DNA of 64,000 nt from Euclidia mi (taxonomy: Eukaryota > Arthropoda > Insecta > Lepidoptera > Erebidae), in contig OX123192.2 of the NCBI GenBank assembly GCA_944739405.2, positions 51,140,486 to 51,204,485 on the forward strand, written 5' to 3'. The notes under the pieces are model-generated. The model was not told the DNA's origin. It ran no database searches and saw only the letters and a list, made by a program, of their open reading frames with translations. The position numbers and the translations under genes were made by a program. Below, one piece after another: positions 30,238 through 41,084 of the stretch. Each line of letters starts with the position of its first letter. The first letter of the stretch is position 1.

Positions 30238-31530
30238 CGAGGGTCAAACTGAAAGTTCTTAGAAAATCAAAAACTGATTACATTAGCCAGTTATTAGTTT
30301 TATTATATCTTTTCAAAATATTGTCCATTGACGTCAATACACCGCTGCATGCGATGGAACCACTGGGAAAAGCACTTTGCCCACTCGTCCTTAGGGGTCT
30401 CTTCAATGGCATCGCGATACGCAGCCACCGCTTCTCCAGCATTCATAAACCGCTTTCCTTTAAGTTTTTCTTTAATTTTTGGAAATAAATAAAAATCACA
30501 AGGCGCGAGGTCGGGGCTATACGGCGGGTGACCCAGTAATTCAACGTTTGATGTCGCCAAATAGTCGATCGTTCGCTTGGCGGTGTGCGACGAGGCGTTG
30601 TCGTGGTGAAGGAGGATCCTACTGCGAGGTCGTTTCTCTCGAACTTTTTCCAAGACAAGTGGCAAACAATTGGTAGTGTACCATTCTGCAGAAACTGTTT
30701 TTTGATCCTCTAACACAATTGTTGCGAAATGACCTATCCTTCCAAAGAACGAGGCCACCATTTTTTTTCCCGCACTTCGATCTCTCTTCACTTTAGTTGG
30801 CAACTCCTCGAAAGGAAACACCCACTGAGCAGATTGTCTTTTGGTTTCAGGATCATAACAGTAAATCCAGCTTTCGTCACCTGTTAGTATGTCGAACACA
30901 GCATTTGAGTCACCTCCGTTAAATCTTTCAATCATTTTACGGCACCAATCCACACGATGGAGTTTTTGAGCCTTAGTCAAATTATGAGGTATCCACCGGG
31001 CGCAAAGCTTCCTGACCGCTAAATGTTCGTGGAGGATTTTGTGCACTTGACTCATACCGATGCCTAAGCTTGTCCGAATCTGCTGATAGGTAACTCTTTT
31101 GTCAGTCTCTATCATACGCCGCACAACACAGATGTTATTTTCAGTCGTCGCCGTAGAAGGCCGTCCCTCACGTACATCATCACTGAGATTAGTGCGACCA
31201 CGTTTAAACTCATTTAACCAGTTGTAAACAGTCGCACGAGATGGGGCTTCATCGTGAAAGGCCAATCGTAGTCTATCATAACTTTCTTGTTGACTTAAAT
31301 GACATCGAAAGTCATAAAAAATCATTGCACGAAAATTTTCTCGTGTTAAATTCATGTTGACGTGACACAGACAATTTTCAATTTGCCGCCAAATCGTAAA
31401 ACAAATGACAAATGAATGAAATATATACTCAGTAATATTGGCAAAGAGTTCTATTTTCAAATTTTAGAATATTTTTTTTATTATATTGTTTATAAGTGGC
31501 CAGTTCTAAGAACTTTCAGTTTGACCCTCG
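30238..31530 (-). mobile_element. mariner transposon, complete
   Basis: A 1,293-bp element flanked by TA on both sides (30236-30237 and 31531-31532). Its 27-bp terminal inverted repeats (30238-30264 and 31504-31530) start CGAGGGTCAAACTGAAAG and match perfectly. It holds one uninterrupted transposase gene. It lies in the LINE ORF2, and the LINE frame continues across it. Length, TA duplication and the DD34D transposase fit mariner. Confidence 0.97.
30303..31355 (-). CDS. mariner transposase, DD34D, intact
   Basis: 350 codons from MNLTRENFRAMI (ATG at 31353-31355). The open frame reaches 35 codons further upstream, but that part would overlap the 5' UTR, and the length from this Met is typical of mariner. 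An N-terminal paired-like helix-turn-helix region is followed by WIPHNLT (WVPHEL-type linker). The catalytic residues are Asp 160 (TGDESW), Asp 252 (HHDNAS) and Asp 287 (YSPDLAPCDFYLFP), with 34 residues between the last two. No stop or frameshift is present. It would bind the TIRs in the nucleus and cut and paste the element into TA sites. Confidence 0.95.
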   Translation of the reverse strand: MNLTRENFRAMIFYDFRCHLSQQESYDRLRLAFHDEAPSRATVYNWLNEFKRGRTNLSDDVREGRPSTATTENNICVVRRMIETDKRVTYQQIRTSLGIGMSQVHKILHEHLAVRKLCARWIPHNLTKAQKLHRVDWCRKMIERFNGGDSNAVFDILTGDESWIYCYDPETKRQSAQWVFPFEELPTKVKRDRSAGKKMVASFFGRIGHFATIVLEDQKTVSAEWYTTNCLPLVLEKVREKRPRSRILLHHDNASSHTAKRTIDYLATSNVELLGHPPYSPDLAPCDFYLFPKIKEKLKGKRFMNAGEAVAAYRDAIEETPKDEWAKCFSQWFHRMQRCIDVNGQYFEKI

Positions 31531-31532
31531 TA

Positions 31533-32119
31533 AGGTCTATTAGGGATTCACTTGAGTCTGTGAAATGTGTTGGAACAGTAACAATTTGCGATAGGCTAAG
31601 GCTGTTCAGAAACTCCTCAATCGCCTTAGCTCTAGCGTCCGTCCCAATGAGCATATTGACGTTGAAATCCCCTAATAAAACGCAATAGTCAGAGTTAGTA
31701 AGTGACGCCACTGTGTCGGTCAGAGCATCCAGGAAAAGATTTAAATCGAGCCACGGCGGCCGGTACGCAGTCCCAATTGTTACCCTTTGCCCGTTGAGAG
31801 TGACAGTAAGCCACATCTGTTCTATTGACTCGAACCTAGGATCGACCGCTATAGTAAGCATGCGTACGTTGAGACCACGCCTAATATAAAATCCGACCCC
31901 TCCACCTCGGCCCGAGCGAACGCTGGCTGGCCGTGGTATATGACGGAGATAATAACCGGGCACCGTAGGAGCTCGCCCGTCCTCGCCCGGACGCAACCAC
32001 GTCTCGTTGATGGCTATTATATCTAGTTGGTTTCGTTGCATCATAGCAATAAAATCATCATGGTTGGTGCCTAATGAACCTATATTTATAAAACCAATTT
32101 TAAAATATTTCTCACCCAT
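31533..32119 (-). pseudogene. LINE ORF2: AP-type endonuclease
   Basis: Begins MGEKYFKIGFINIGSLGTNH and shows AINETWL (metal-binding Glu), SGRGGGVGFYIRRG, GTAYRPPW and LLGDFNVN. These are in the order of the apurinic-type endonuclease of Jockey/CR1-like LINEs. The last motif region (SDHD-type His) would fall after the mariner insertion. The frame runs unbroken into the mariner at 31532 and resumes at 30235. It would nick the target DNA to start reverse transcription. Confidence 0.85.
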
Positions 32120-32332
32120 TATGTAACAATGTATATTTCATCATTTTCGCACACGAATCAGTGAAATATATTGTTTACTTTGTATAATATACTAACGATG
32201 AGATAAACTTGTTCTAGTGTGACCAGTGACGTTAAAATATAATAAAATTGTATGTACACACATATATATGATATATTATCAAAGTTATTATGATATCTGA
32301 AATGACACTTTGAACTCGGAGGTAGTACAGCC
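32120..32332 (-). other. LINE ORF1-ORF2 spacer, left part
   Basis: AT-rich spacer without a motif. Together with 33143-33260 it makes about 330 bp between ORF1 and ORF2 once the MITE is removed. Two overlapping 61-codon frames here look accidental. Confidence 0.45.
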
Positions 32333-33142
32333 GGCTTAGCCAAAACTCAAACGTATCGTTTCCATCGCCTTTCTCCGATTTCAAACGCAAACGCGTTTGC
32401 AATCGAAGAAAACGCAAAATTGGTAGCCAACACCACGCGTTAGTGTCACACGCACATTCTGCGACACAACATGGTTATTAGTACATGCCTTCCGTTGTTT
32501 GAAGCGTCAAGCGCGTCAAATATCAAGGTAATGTAAATATTTATGCGAGTGAAACAAACGTTCGAACCAGAAGATTTGTTTATTCGTTTTAAGTTTTATA
32601 TAATCATATATAATCTTAAAAATTTAGAGTTTTTAAAGCTTAAATAATATTTATTACTTAAAAACTTTGACTCTCTTAGGAATTTGAAACATAAACAATG
32701 ACGTGAATCGCGATAATCAACTTACTTGGAGAACACTTAAGTGGCCCCTTGCTGTATTAAATGGGCCCTTTGCGTCTGAAATAGCTAAACAATGTTTTAG
32801 GCATAGTGATTTAGCGAGGCCCTAACAAGGAGCTCAAGGCCGAGTACAGGCTGACCGTCTGTGGGATTCTTTTTTGCGTTTTCTGCAGGGTTCTATCATT
32901 CGATTGTTATCCGTACGCAATCGACGCTAATAGCGTTAGTTTTGGCCGAAATTGGCAACTTGGCTACCATTTTGCGCTTGACATCGCAGAAACGATGAGT
33001 TTATTCTATCGATGCGAATGCTTTTTATGCGTTGTGTATTTGGCTACGACTTTTCTATTTGTTCGATTATATCACGTGACTTTGCGTTCACTCCAAACAT
33101 TTTTTTGCGTTAACGTTTGCAGAAAGACGTCTTGGCTAAGCC
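32333..33142. mobile_element. Probable MITE, 810 bp
   Basis: An 11-bp terminal inverted repeat, GGCTTAGCCAA (32333-32343) and TTGGCTAAGCC (33132-33142). Next to each terminus are related AAACGCAAACG / TTTGCGTTAACGTTTGC words, and internal palindromes such as ACGCAAACGCGTTTGC occur. It explains why the LINE ORF1-ORF2 gap is over 1.1 kb. No transposase ORF is present. I cannot define a target duplication, so this is a candidate. Confidence 0.5.
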
Positions 33143-33260
33143 TGCAGTTGTGAGATACTTTACAAACATAACAGTGTTAATACAAAAAGAAATGGCCCAA
33201 GACAACCGAAACAGATTAGGGGTTTTACGCATTAAATGTATCTTGATGTTAGTTAAACTA

Positions 33261-34334
33261 TTACAGGGTCGGACCAAAAACACTCTCAAAGTCCGTGTCT
33301 TCCCGAATGCAATACGCTTTGTCTCCCTGACTCTTACGCACATAAGTACGTCCACCACCATAGTTCCATCCGAGGCCACGGGCGACACCCCGCGCCCTAC
33401 GAAACAAATCCCGGTTCCTTTTCGTAAGGCGCTCGTTGATGTAGAAGCGCCGTGCAGGACCGGGAATACCCAAGTCGGCGGACGTCGCATCTCGGCGCAC
33501 GCGCGCGCTAAACAACAACTCATCACGCAAATTGCGACAAGCCAGGCGCACAGTGAAGGGGCGGGGGGGCCTACGCTCCGGGCCGGCGGCGTCCGTCGAA
33601 ACGATGTGGCGTGGACCAACGCGCTCAGCGCAAGCAATATCGCGTTGTTCTAATTTAACGCCAAGTTTTGCGGCTATTTGCAAAGCCGTGTGAACCGCAT
33701 TCTCACCGTTGACCTCGGGGAGGTTCGAAATCTCGACATCAAACGCCAATAACTCCTGGTCCCGGTCATTGATTTCGCGTTTGAGTTGAGCAACTACGCC
33801 ATGCATTTCTGTCTGATCCCTTACTTGCACCTGTTTTTCTATAGCCATAACTCGCCCATCCAATTTTTCTAGGTGACTCTCACAAGCCCTGACTGATGCT
33901 CGAATCTCTGCCATCTCTGCCCGAAAAGCCAACAGTTCCTTATTAATGCTGCGCATATTATCTCGAAATATACGCATTTCGGTCGTGATTTCCTCATTCA
34001 GGCTATGTGCAGTTACTGACGTCCCGGCCGTGAAAACGCTATTAGATAGCTGCTGGTCGACGCAATCAGCTGAGGTGGACAGCTCCGAAGCGTCGACCGT
34101 CCGATCTGGGGGACTCCGACCCACAGTCTGACAAGAACCGCTGCCGCTTACAGGAGTCTCAGCTTTGTTGTCCGTTGGCCTGGTTTTTTTACACTCAGGA
34201 CATTGCCATGACTGAGCTATCAAGCCGGAGGATGGTAAAGCCACACAGCGACGATAATACATGGCGCTACACCTGTGACATCTCGCGGCGTCCGCCGGAG
34301 ATATGAATCGACCGCAACCACCGCACTTCGACAT
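33261..34334 (-). CDS. LINE ORF1 protein, zinc finger and coiled coil
   Basis: I place the start at MSKCGGCGRFI (34332-34334), 15 codons inside the longer open frame. Residues 1-50 form a PHD-like zinc finger (CGGC, CHRC, YRRC, WQCPEC). A Ser/Thr-rich linker follows, then a coiled coil at about 110-190 (EMRIFRDNMRSINKELLAFR). The C-terminal domain contains RFYINERLTKRNRDLFRRAR and ends FESVFG. This domain resembles the FP25K-like C-terminus found in many insect LINE ORF1 proteins. ORF1 would coat element RNA and aid strand transfer. It is open throughout, in contrast to ORF2. Confidence 0.85.
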   Translation of the reverse strand: MSKCGGCGRFISPADAARCHRCSAMYYRRCVALPSSGLIAQSWQCPECKKTRPTDNKAETPVSGSGSCQTVGRSPPDRTVDASELSTSADCVDQQLSNSVFTAGTSVTAHSLNEEITTEMRIFRDNMRSINKELLAFRAEMAEIRASVRACESHLEKLDGRVMAIEKQVQVRDQTEMHGVVAQLKREINDRDQELLAFDVEISNLPEVNGENAVHTALQIAAKLGVKLEQRDIACAERVGPRHIVSTDAAGPERRPPRPFTVRLACRNLRDELLFSARVRRDATSADLGIPGPARRFYINERLTKRNRDLFRRARGVARGLGWNYGGGRTYVRKSQGDKAYCIREDTDFESVFGPTL

Positions 34335-34490
34335 AATGTTGTAGCAAAGTTGAGCTGACAGAAATCGTAGGTGATACACCAGTGCAGCGTTAGATGGCGC
34401 TGCAACGGTCGAATTGATAAAAGTGTGTTTACGGTAGTAAATAATGACACTTAGCGCTGTGGAGTGTAAGCACTAGGTGGTCTAAGGGTG

Positions 34491-36595
34491 CGCACACACT
34501 AGAAATAAGTCACTGACAATTAAAAGTTTTATATTATTAAATTCACCTTATTTTCACCAAAGTACGGGTAGATAACACTGTTCCAAAAGGTCAATATATT
34601 TACTGTTATTGTTTCTGTCCTTACACAACACATAAACACCTTCGCACAATTTATGTTGTAGCAACTTAGTTTATAAGTCTTTCTACAATAAAATAATTAC
34701 TAATTTGAACTGTTTTTAATTTTATTTACGTAAACAACAACAAAGGTCAATCCACTGATTTGACACTCGTGACGTCACTCTTTATTTGTGTATAGATGAA
34801 ACTATCGAATTCTCCCTGATATAATGTCATATGTAATAACATTGTTGCTAACGGCATTTTCTGATGCTGATTATTATTTTTAGGATTTACTAGATTTTGC
34901 TTGCAGCTCTGGACGCGTGAATCGGATATCTAAGCCATGCTTAAGGGTCACTCTATCTATTAGTGAAAATCTTACAAAATCCGTTTTTTTAGTTTTTGAG
35001 TTTGTCACTTTTATACAAAATGATAGCACATGGAAATAAGTTCCAATAATTAGGTCAAGCTCTACAAAATTGACTGAACATTTTTATACTCACAAATAAA
35101 TTGTAACGTTTAGTTAAGGCGCTGTTATACCTCAGAAGCCGTGAAACACCTAATTTTTCGTCGCGCATCTAGCCATAACGGTACATATTACAAACTAGAA
35201 AAAATTAGAGCTTAACGTCAAAAGTGAAGTGACTGAACAAAAGACTTTTGAAAGAATTTTTCATGTACGTAAAATAGAATCACGGTAAAAAAAATCACAA
35301 AATCGAGGCAGAAAATAATCTTTCGTCTCACTGTTTGCAATATTTTGATCGTAAACTGTCATATTTTTTTTGATAATATTGTAGGAAATCTAATGAACTA
35401 AAGAATTACCTTATTTATTTTCATATTATACGTGTACATTTTGTAAAATTAAATAAAATCTGCCAAACGTCTATGATTTTGACGCTCGGTAGATCCCATC
35501 AATATCAAACGCTTTAGCAATTTAAACCTTATTAGCATAAGCGGTGTACTGAGTGTCAGTTGCTAGTTTACGCCCCGCCTAGACCTCATCATTCGGCTAT
35601 GAGCCCTGTGAGAGATAGGTCATGTCGCTTGCGTCTCCGCTGCACGAAATTTTACGTAAACCTGTTTGTTATTATAATACGCCAATTTGAATTCGTAATT
35701 TCATGTTTTATGTTATAGACTGAATACTTTGAATCAAATAGGCTTTTCATGTAACTATGGGCACATATAATTAGGACCTAAGTTTATACTCTTGTTTCAT
35801 GTGTTATTGTTTCTGTGCTTATAAATATATAATTAGAAGAATAAAATATGGCCAATTAGAGAAATGATGTTCTACGAAGGATTTAGAAAATAGAAATTCA
35901 TCCATGGCCAAGTGATTATGAAATATGTAACATTTTTACACAAATTATTTTCATAAGAGTCTTTTATGACTAACTATGTTACTTATATATTATCGATTAT
36001 GCATAATATAATTATATAAATTATTCTCACAATACATGGCTGCCACAGTTTTCAATTTTTGAAAGAGTAATAACATAAAATCGAATCATTTTATGTACCT
36101 ATATTTCAAATTCATTAGCTTGTCAGAGCGCCTGGAGCGCTAAGATGCCGCCACGGTGAACAATAATGATGACAGCGCTAATATGGCGCTCCGCAATCCG
36201 CACACAAGCGGTAACGAATGTTGTATTATTGTGTTTTGAACATAAACCTTTTTAGGTACATCGGGTAAAACTTTGATTATTCATAAACTATTAGGTATGT
36301 CTCAGTACATCTAATATCTTTTTAATTTCTAAAATCAATCATTTATAAGTAGGAAGGTAACTTCTCTGTTTGCTATAACACAAGATATAGTATTTTTTTA
36401 ATAATAAAGTACGTGACTAATTATCATTATTGTAATTACAGTGAAGTTAAAGATAACAGTTCTGCAACGTCTTACACACATTTGACTTCAGTCATTCCTA
36501 ACACGATCTGTTCAAGAGCTAGCCAAGAAATGCCAAAAATTTTTTTTACAAATTTGACTCAAATTCCGTAGTGATAAGCAAAAATTACAAGAGGG
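34491..36595. other. AT-rich noncoding DNA
   Basis: No supported gene. 34930-34990 resembles the middle of the LINE tail at 13549-13795. 36120-36240 is a modestly GC-rich patch. The rest has only chance frames. Confidence 0.4.
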
Positions 36596-36599
36596 ATAG

Positions 36600-37392
36600 C
36601 AGTGACTGGTTCGAATTGCGTAAGAATATGTTGACAGATTGAAATTTTTGTATAGTGGTAAAAAGAAGAGATAACAGCAGTAAAGCCAATTTAGTAAAAG
36701 ATATTTTGTACAAATAAAATATTTGCAATTTAAAATCAGTCGCGCATGGAATCTAAAATTAACAACTGGCGAAGCAAGAAAATGTAACAATCGAGCCTTG
36801 TGGATTATTCGATTATTGGTGCCACGCCAGATGGATTAATAGGTCCAAACACGATTGTGGAAATTTAATGTTCTAAAGTTGCCTATAAGAATGGCCTGGA
36901 GAATAGTATAATAGCAAATAAAATACAAATATGGAAACATGATAAAAATGTGAACTGACTAGTCTAAACAAATATTGTAATTGTTATTACCAAATTCAGG
37001 GGCAACGCCACGTTACACGCAAACAAAAGTGTTTATTTGCTGTGTGGAGTGGCGAAAGTATACCACTAAAAATAGAAATTATAGAAAGAGATGATGTTTT
37101 CTGGGAGAAGCTTGTGGCGTTTTATATGAATTGGCAGTTGCCTGAAATTGTTGATTCTCGTCAAGCTCAAGGGATGGCATTGCGAGATCACGGAGAGGAA
37201 AATGTTTCATCAGTGCTTGAAATTTCTACAATACCAAGCCGTAAAAGGAAAGTAAATGAAACTGTGCCTCGTGAACAACAGCAAATAATAAGTATTGAAG
37301 CCTTATCACCTCACACACTGCCTTTAACATTCTATGAGAATAAAGAAAACCTGCCGGGTTGTAGCAGACAGTTAACTTTTGATGAGCTGTAA
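36600..37392 (+). pseudogene. YqaJ-like exonuclease remnant
   Basis: The 3' frame (37042-37392) reads VWSGESIPLKIEIIERDDVF, then FWEKLVAFYMNWQLPEIVDS, which fits the end of a YqaJ/lambda-exonuclease-type domain and its usual trailing helix. Upstream, in shifting frames, are IIGATPDGLIGPNTIVEI (substrate/metal site, form GASPDGL...VEIKCP, about 36815-36868), AYKNGLENSIIANKIQIWKH, YYQIQGQ and VTRKQKCLF. At least three frame changes and a stop after VEI break the gene. These domains are nucleases of the PD-(D/E)XK fold, seen in viruses, mobile elements and many insect genomes. The C-terminal tail (KRKVNETV...NLPGCSRQ) is basic and open, and it may be a host or element-specific extension. Confidence 0.7.
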
Positions 37393-38345
37393 ACTCTGTA
37401 TTTCGTTAATAAATTATAAATTAATATAAATAAATATCTTTTAATATTTATTTTCTTTGAAACAACACATATTTGAAGCGAAAGATTTTCTTTATATTTT
37501 TCCATACAAACATGTATGACGAGAGCTAACGAAAAAGCAGTAACTCAAATTCTAATTCTATAATTTTCTAAGCGACATAGCAGTATCTCATGAATAAGGT
37601 ATATCCACATATATTTTTGATGTTTCATCTATTTTGAAAAATAATAATGGGTTGGGTTTCGAAACGAGTCGCCTGAATTTGAGGGTATTGGTAGTGTAGG
37701 CGGCTTAAAGTAGTTCGTTTTAATCCCCTAAAACTAATTTTGGCTGCTGGAGTTGCGTCTAAATATTTTTAAACAATTTCCAAAATTTCATAAATACTTC
37801 GGCAATTATGCAAAACGGAACATAGTTTTTTATACTTTAGTGCAGTTTAACAAATGTAATTTTTAGGTTTTATGTGAAAAACGTGAAACGAAACGCAAAA
37901 CTGCCATCTTGGAATGATCATATTAACAGCTAATGTCAAATTTGTGCGTCACTGCTTTCGAGTGCCTTGGGTTAGGTGCGACTGTAATAAGTAAATAAAT
38001 AGGTTATGTTAGGTTCTCTTTTGACCCTTAATCCGAAAAGAGGAGCCCTTTGCAGGACTCCGACAACCTTAGTTTATTAAACTAGTGTGATGAATGTGGA
38101 AGTTGGCAGTGCCATACACACCGATGTTTGGAGATTTTTTTTTCAGAGGAAACCAAGTATTTCCGGCATGTGAAAATGGTGAGAGGGGTTTCAAGACCTC
38201 CCCTGCTCCGTCTCCAATCACTCACAACCCCTAAAAATGGCGACGTATTTCGAAACCTTTGCCATAATAATTATACCTATAATAACAATAAACATCCATA
38301 AATAAATAAAAGAAATCAACTTTTGCGCTTAGTAGAGCAGTATTG
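37393..38345. other. Noncoding, nothing recognised
   Basis: It follows the YqaJ remnant and includes a plausible AATAAA (37408). From 38100 to 38250 the composition is richer in GC, with no ORF motif. Confidence 0.35.
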
Positions 38346-38346
38346 T

Positions 38347-38450
38347 GTTTTTTAGGGTACCGTAGCCAAAAATGGTAAAAACGGAACCCTTATAGATTCG
38401 CAATGTCTGTCTGTCTGTCCGCCCGTATGTCACAGCCAATTTATTGCAAA
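38347..38450 (+). repeat. Interspersed repeat with foldback start
   Basis: AGGGTACCGTAGCCAAAAAT followed by ACGGAACCCTTATAGATTCG and a TGTCTGTCTGTC tract. The first two words can fold back on each other (GGGTACCGT with ACGGAACCC, one mismatch). This word combination is frequent in lepidopteran repeats. Confidence 0.5.
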
Positions 38451-40210
38451 ACAGATTTGAAAACTGGCAGGAATGGAATTAGATGTAGGTATTCTATGAA
38501 CTGCTTCACTATTTTTATACAAAAACAAAACAAACATAATAATGGCCTCTCCATACATGAAACTGACTTAATTATTTTTATCATCTTACGGCACGTAGGT
38601 ATTTACCTACTATCGTCAATATTTAATGCCTATAACGTCTAATGTAAACCAGTTTTGCTCATATAACTGAGAACAAAAATTGCGCTATGCCTATATTGTA
38701 CAAACAGATTGATGTATGTATGATTGAACACAACTACATTTTTTAATGGACGTTTAAGGTTAAGAAATCTGAAAATATTTTCTACTTATATAGTAAATCT
38801 TCTCAATTACTTGCACGAAAGTAAAATGTATAGCTAAACTTCTTTGTCTCCTCAGACTCTACAAAAATAACAGAAAAAAATACATTAGGAGATGGCATCA
38901 ATTCTACTACGTACTTTAATTTGACACAAGGCTTTGGGTAAGTCGGTCTTTAATTATGAGTAGTATCACAGTACTTTCAGTATAAACGTTGGCATTCGTG
39001 GCTCCACTCACGTAATTCGTCTTTTTATAGTCCCTGTAAGGTAAGCAAAGATCGTAAAAGGAATGGTGAATGGGAGACGCACGTAATGTCACCATAGAAA
39101 AATATACCTGGACTGTGATAACAAAATGGCGAGAAGATTAAACTCGTCTAAATTTAGGAAAAATATGCATGCCGGTAAAAATAATTTCAGCCCTGTATGT
39201 AAACTATCTCACTGTTGGGCAAGAGTCTGTCTCATGTCAGGCGGTAAATAACATTTTTTAAATACGCACATCAAATCCTGAGATCCTCTGCGTACCAGCT
39301 TGTTAGACACTCTACAATGCTATAGCTGACTTTAGTATTTTTAGAAGTTAAATTACAGTGAAAATAGACTAAAAATATATAAAACGTGCACAGGACTTTT
39401 AATATTATTTATATTTGCTAAACGCACATTGCTTTCTCTCTAAAAAAACCTTGTAGCACAATATTACAATGCGATGACGTCTCATGGACAATTGAGATGT
39501 CTTTCAAAATAGCTTTTACCAAAGTAACACTCATGTCAGCAATGCAAGCACGAGAATTTTGGATCGATATTGTTTTAGTTAAGACAAAAAATATTATTGT
39601 AAAAATGGATGAAAATGGTAGTTTTGGAAATAAAAACGTTTGTTCCAAAAGGCTTTTTTTAGAAATTATTTTCGTTTTATATCCCTAAAATATAAAAGTT
39701 AAAAACTTGTGCTTACACCAAGTACGCCAAAAATTTGCTTTCTTCTGAACTTTTATTAAATTTTATAATACTATTCCCACTAGGGAGCGAAGCTTGTTGC
39801 AGAACTTTTAGGTGTAAAAATACCAATAACTACGGTGGATGACATCTTGTAAATTCAAGCCCAAATATCGCTTGCTTTAATCCGAGAGAGAGAGAGAGAA
39901 AGATCATAAGAAATCCAAGTTGTCATCACCATCGTAGTAGTACGATTTACCCAACAGTTTACTTAACTTATGGAGCCCATGTATGTTCTTTCTTTAATCG
40001 AAAGAAATACATATAATGAATACAAATAAAAATAATATATTAAAGAAATACATATTATTTGGTACACTGATTGATTACTAGTTGCCGGTTACTCATCCAA
40101 TCGAGCACAGACAATTTCCCAAGATCCTACGAGATCTGTAAAAACTGTAAAACTACAGTTAAATGTGCGGACGTACCTGTGGAATCCTCTAGTATTGTAT
40201 ACACCTACTC
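38451..40210. other. Noncoding with small repeat fragments
   Basis: 39185-39245 resembles the tail of the SINE at 46505-46825 (TTTCAGCCCTG...TTGGGCAAGAGTCTG). 39886-39900 is a short GA microsatellite. Frames at 39418-39648 and 39497-39688 are overlapping antisense shadows without motif. Confidence 0.4.
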
Positions 40211-40214
40211 GTCA

Positions 40215-40475
40215 TCATCTTCAGCCCTGATATATAAACTGTCCCATTGCTGGGCACGGGCGTCTTCTCACTATGAAAAGGGTTAGGCCATATTCCACCA
40301 CGCTGGCCAAGTGCGAGTTGGTAGACTTCACATGTCTTTCGAGAACATTATGGAGAACTCTCAGACATGCAGGTTTCCTCACAATGCTTTCCAAAACGGA
40401 ACTTGCTAAACGGTGAACGAGACCTTCAGCGTAGCAGTCCGTCGGTCTCTCCACTAGGCAATCGCTGCCTATATA
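40215..40475 (-). repeat. tRNA-headed SINE, minus strand
   Basis: The plus-strand words TTCAGCCCTG, CACGCTGGCCAAGTGCGAGT, GACATGCAGGTTTCCTCACA and CCGTCGGTCTCTCCACTAGG occur in the same order as in 46505-46825. The tRNA-like head is at the right end on the minus strand. A section between head and body is missing. Confidence 0.7.
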
Positions 40476-40942
40476 TGTACCTACTTATAGTACATACAAT
40501 ATGTCACTCAACCTCATCCTGCATAGCTACTGAATCACATCCTTTGTATATGCATAACGTGGTTAGTACCCTTGGGGGCACCGTCCGAGCACATATGGGG
40601 TTTATTATTAACTGTTTGTTTACGTACAGAGGGTAAGGAAGGCGTGGCCTTTAGCAGTAGTGTGTATTTTATGAGTATAAACTGCAATAATGTTATACCA
40701 CACTCTTGTTTAACGATTAAGGTATAATATATAACTTGCTAGTCTATAGAGTGGATGTGCAATAATATATTTTCTGGCGAGACTTTTCTGAATAATCATG
40801 TCAAAGTAGTTAAACGATTCTTGCTACCTACGAATATGCAAGTAGAAGGTATTTTGAAGTCTGTACGTCTGATTAGGTGGAGAGTGAAGTGACTACACCA
40901 CTCTGTCGGGTTGAGGGTAGGTGAAAGAAGTGTTAGACACTC
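40476..40942. other. Noncoding, nothing recognised
   Basis: No motif-bearing ORF. AT-rich. Confidence 0.4.
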
Positions 40943-41084
40943 AGCCGGTTTCAATATTCAATCGATCCATAGATTTGGAGATTTGAGATACATATTTGAC
41001 ATAAGCTCCATATAAAATATATCAAATATGCATCTCAAATCTGAAAATCCATGGATAGATCGGATATTGAATTTAGCGGTAAAA
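40943..41084. repeat. Foldback MITE, copy 1
   Basis: The left part GTTTCAATATTCAATCGATC and TTTGAGATACATATTTGA is mirrored on the right by AAATATGCATCTCAAATC and GATCGGATATTGAATTTAGC. The whole is about 142 bp and can fold on itself. Related copies lie at 44810-44943 and 56373-56505. Confidence 0.65.

Larger units (their letters stand above)
20288..34490 (-). mobile_element. Jockey/CR1-type LINE, interrupted by other elements
   Basis: One minus-strand non-LTR retrotransposon spans this interval. From its 5' end (right): ORF1 33261-34334, ORF2 endonuclease 31533-32119, middle ORF2 29338-30235, RT and C-terminus 20421-21812, and a 3' UTR ending in an A-run (plus-strand T-run at 20281-20291). 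Three insertions separate the pieces: BEL/Pao (21813-29332), mariner (30238-31530) and a probable MITE (32333-33142). Removing BEL or mariner with one target copy leaves the frame continuous at each junction. Small frameshifts near 29840 and 21655 show that the LINE itself is no longer intact. The right edge is approximate, and I see no convincing target duplication. Confidence 0.88.

Noticed and set aside
33110..33653. 175- and 178-codon frames overlapping LINE ORF1 on both strands
   Set aside because: ORF1 in the third frame has the zinc finger, coiled coil and conserved C-terminus. The others are shadows.
20260..34505. Target duplication of the LINE (ACTAGAAGTAT near 20266 against ACTAGAAATAA near 34498)
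   Set aside because: Only partly matching and not precisely at the element edges. It may be chance in AT-rich DNA.
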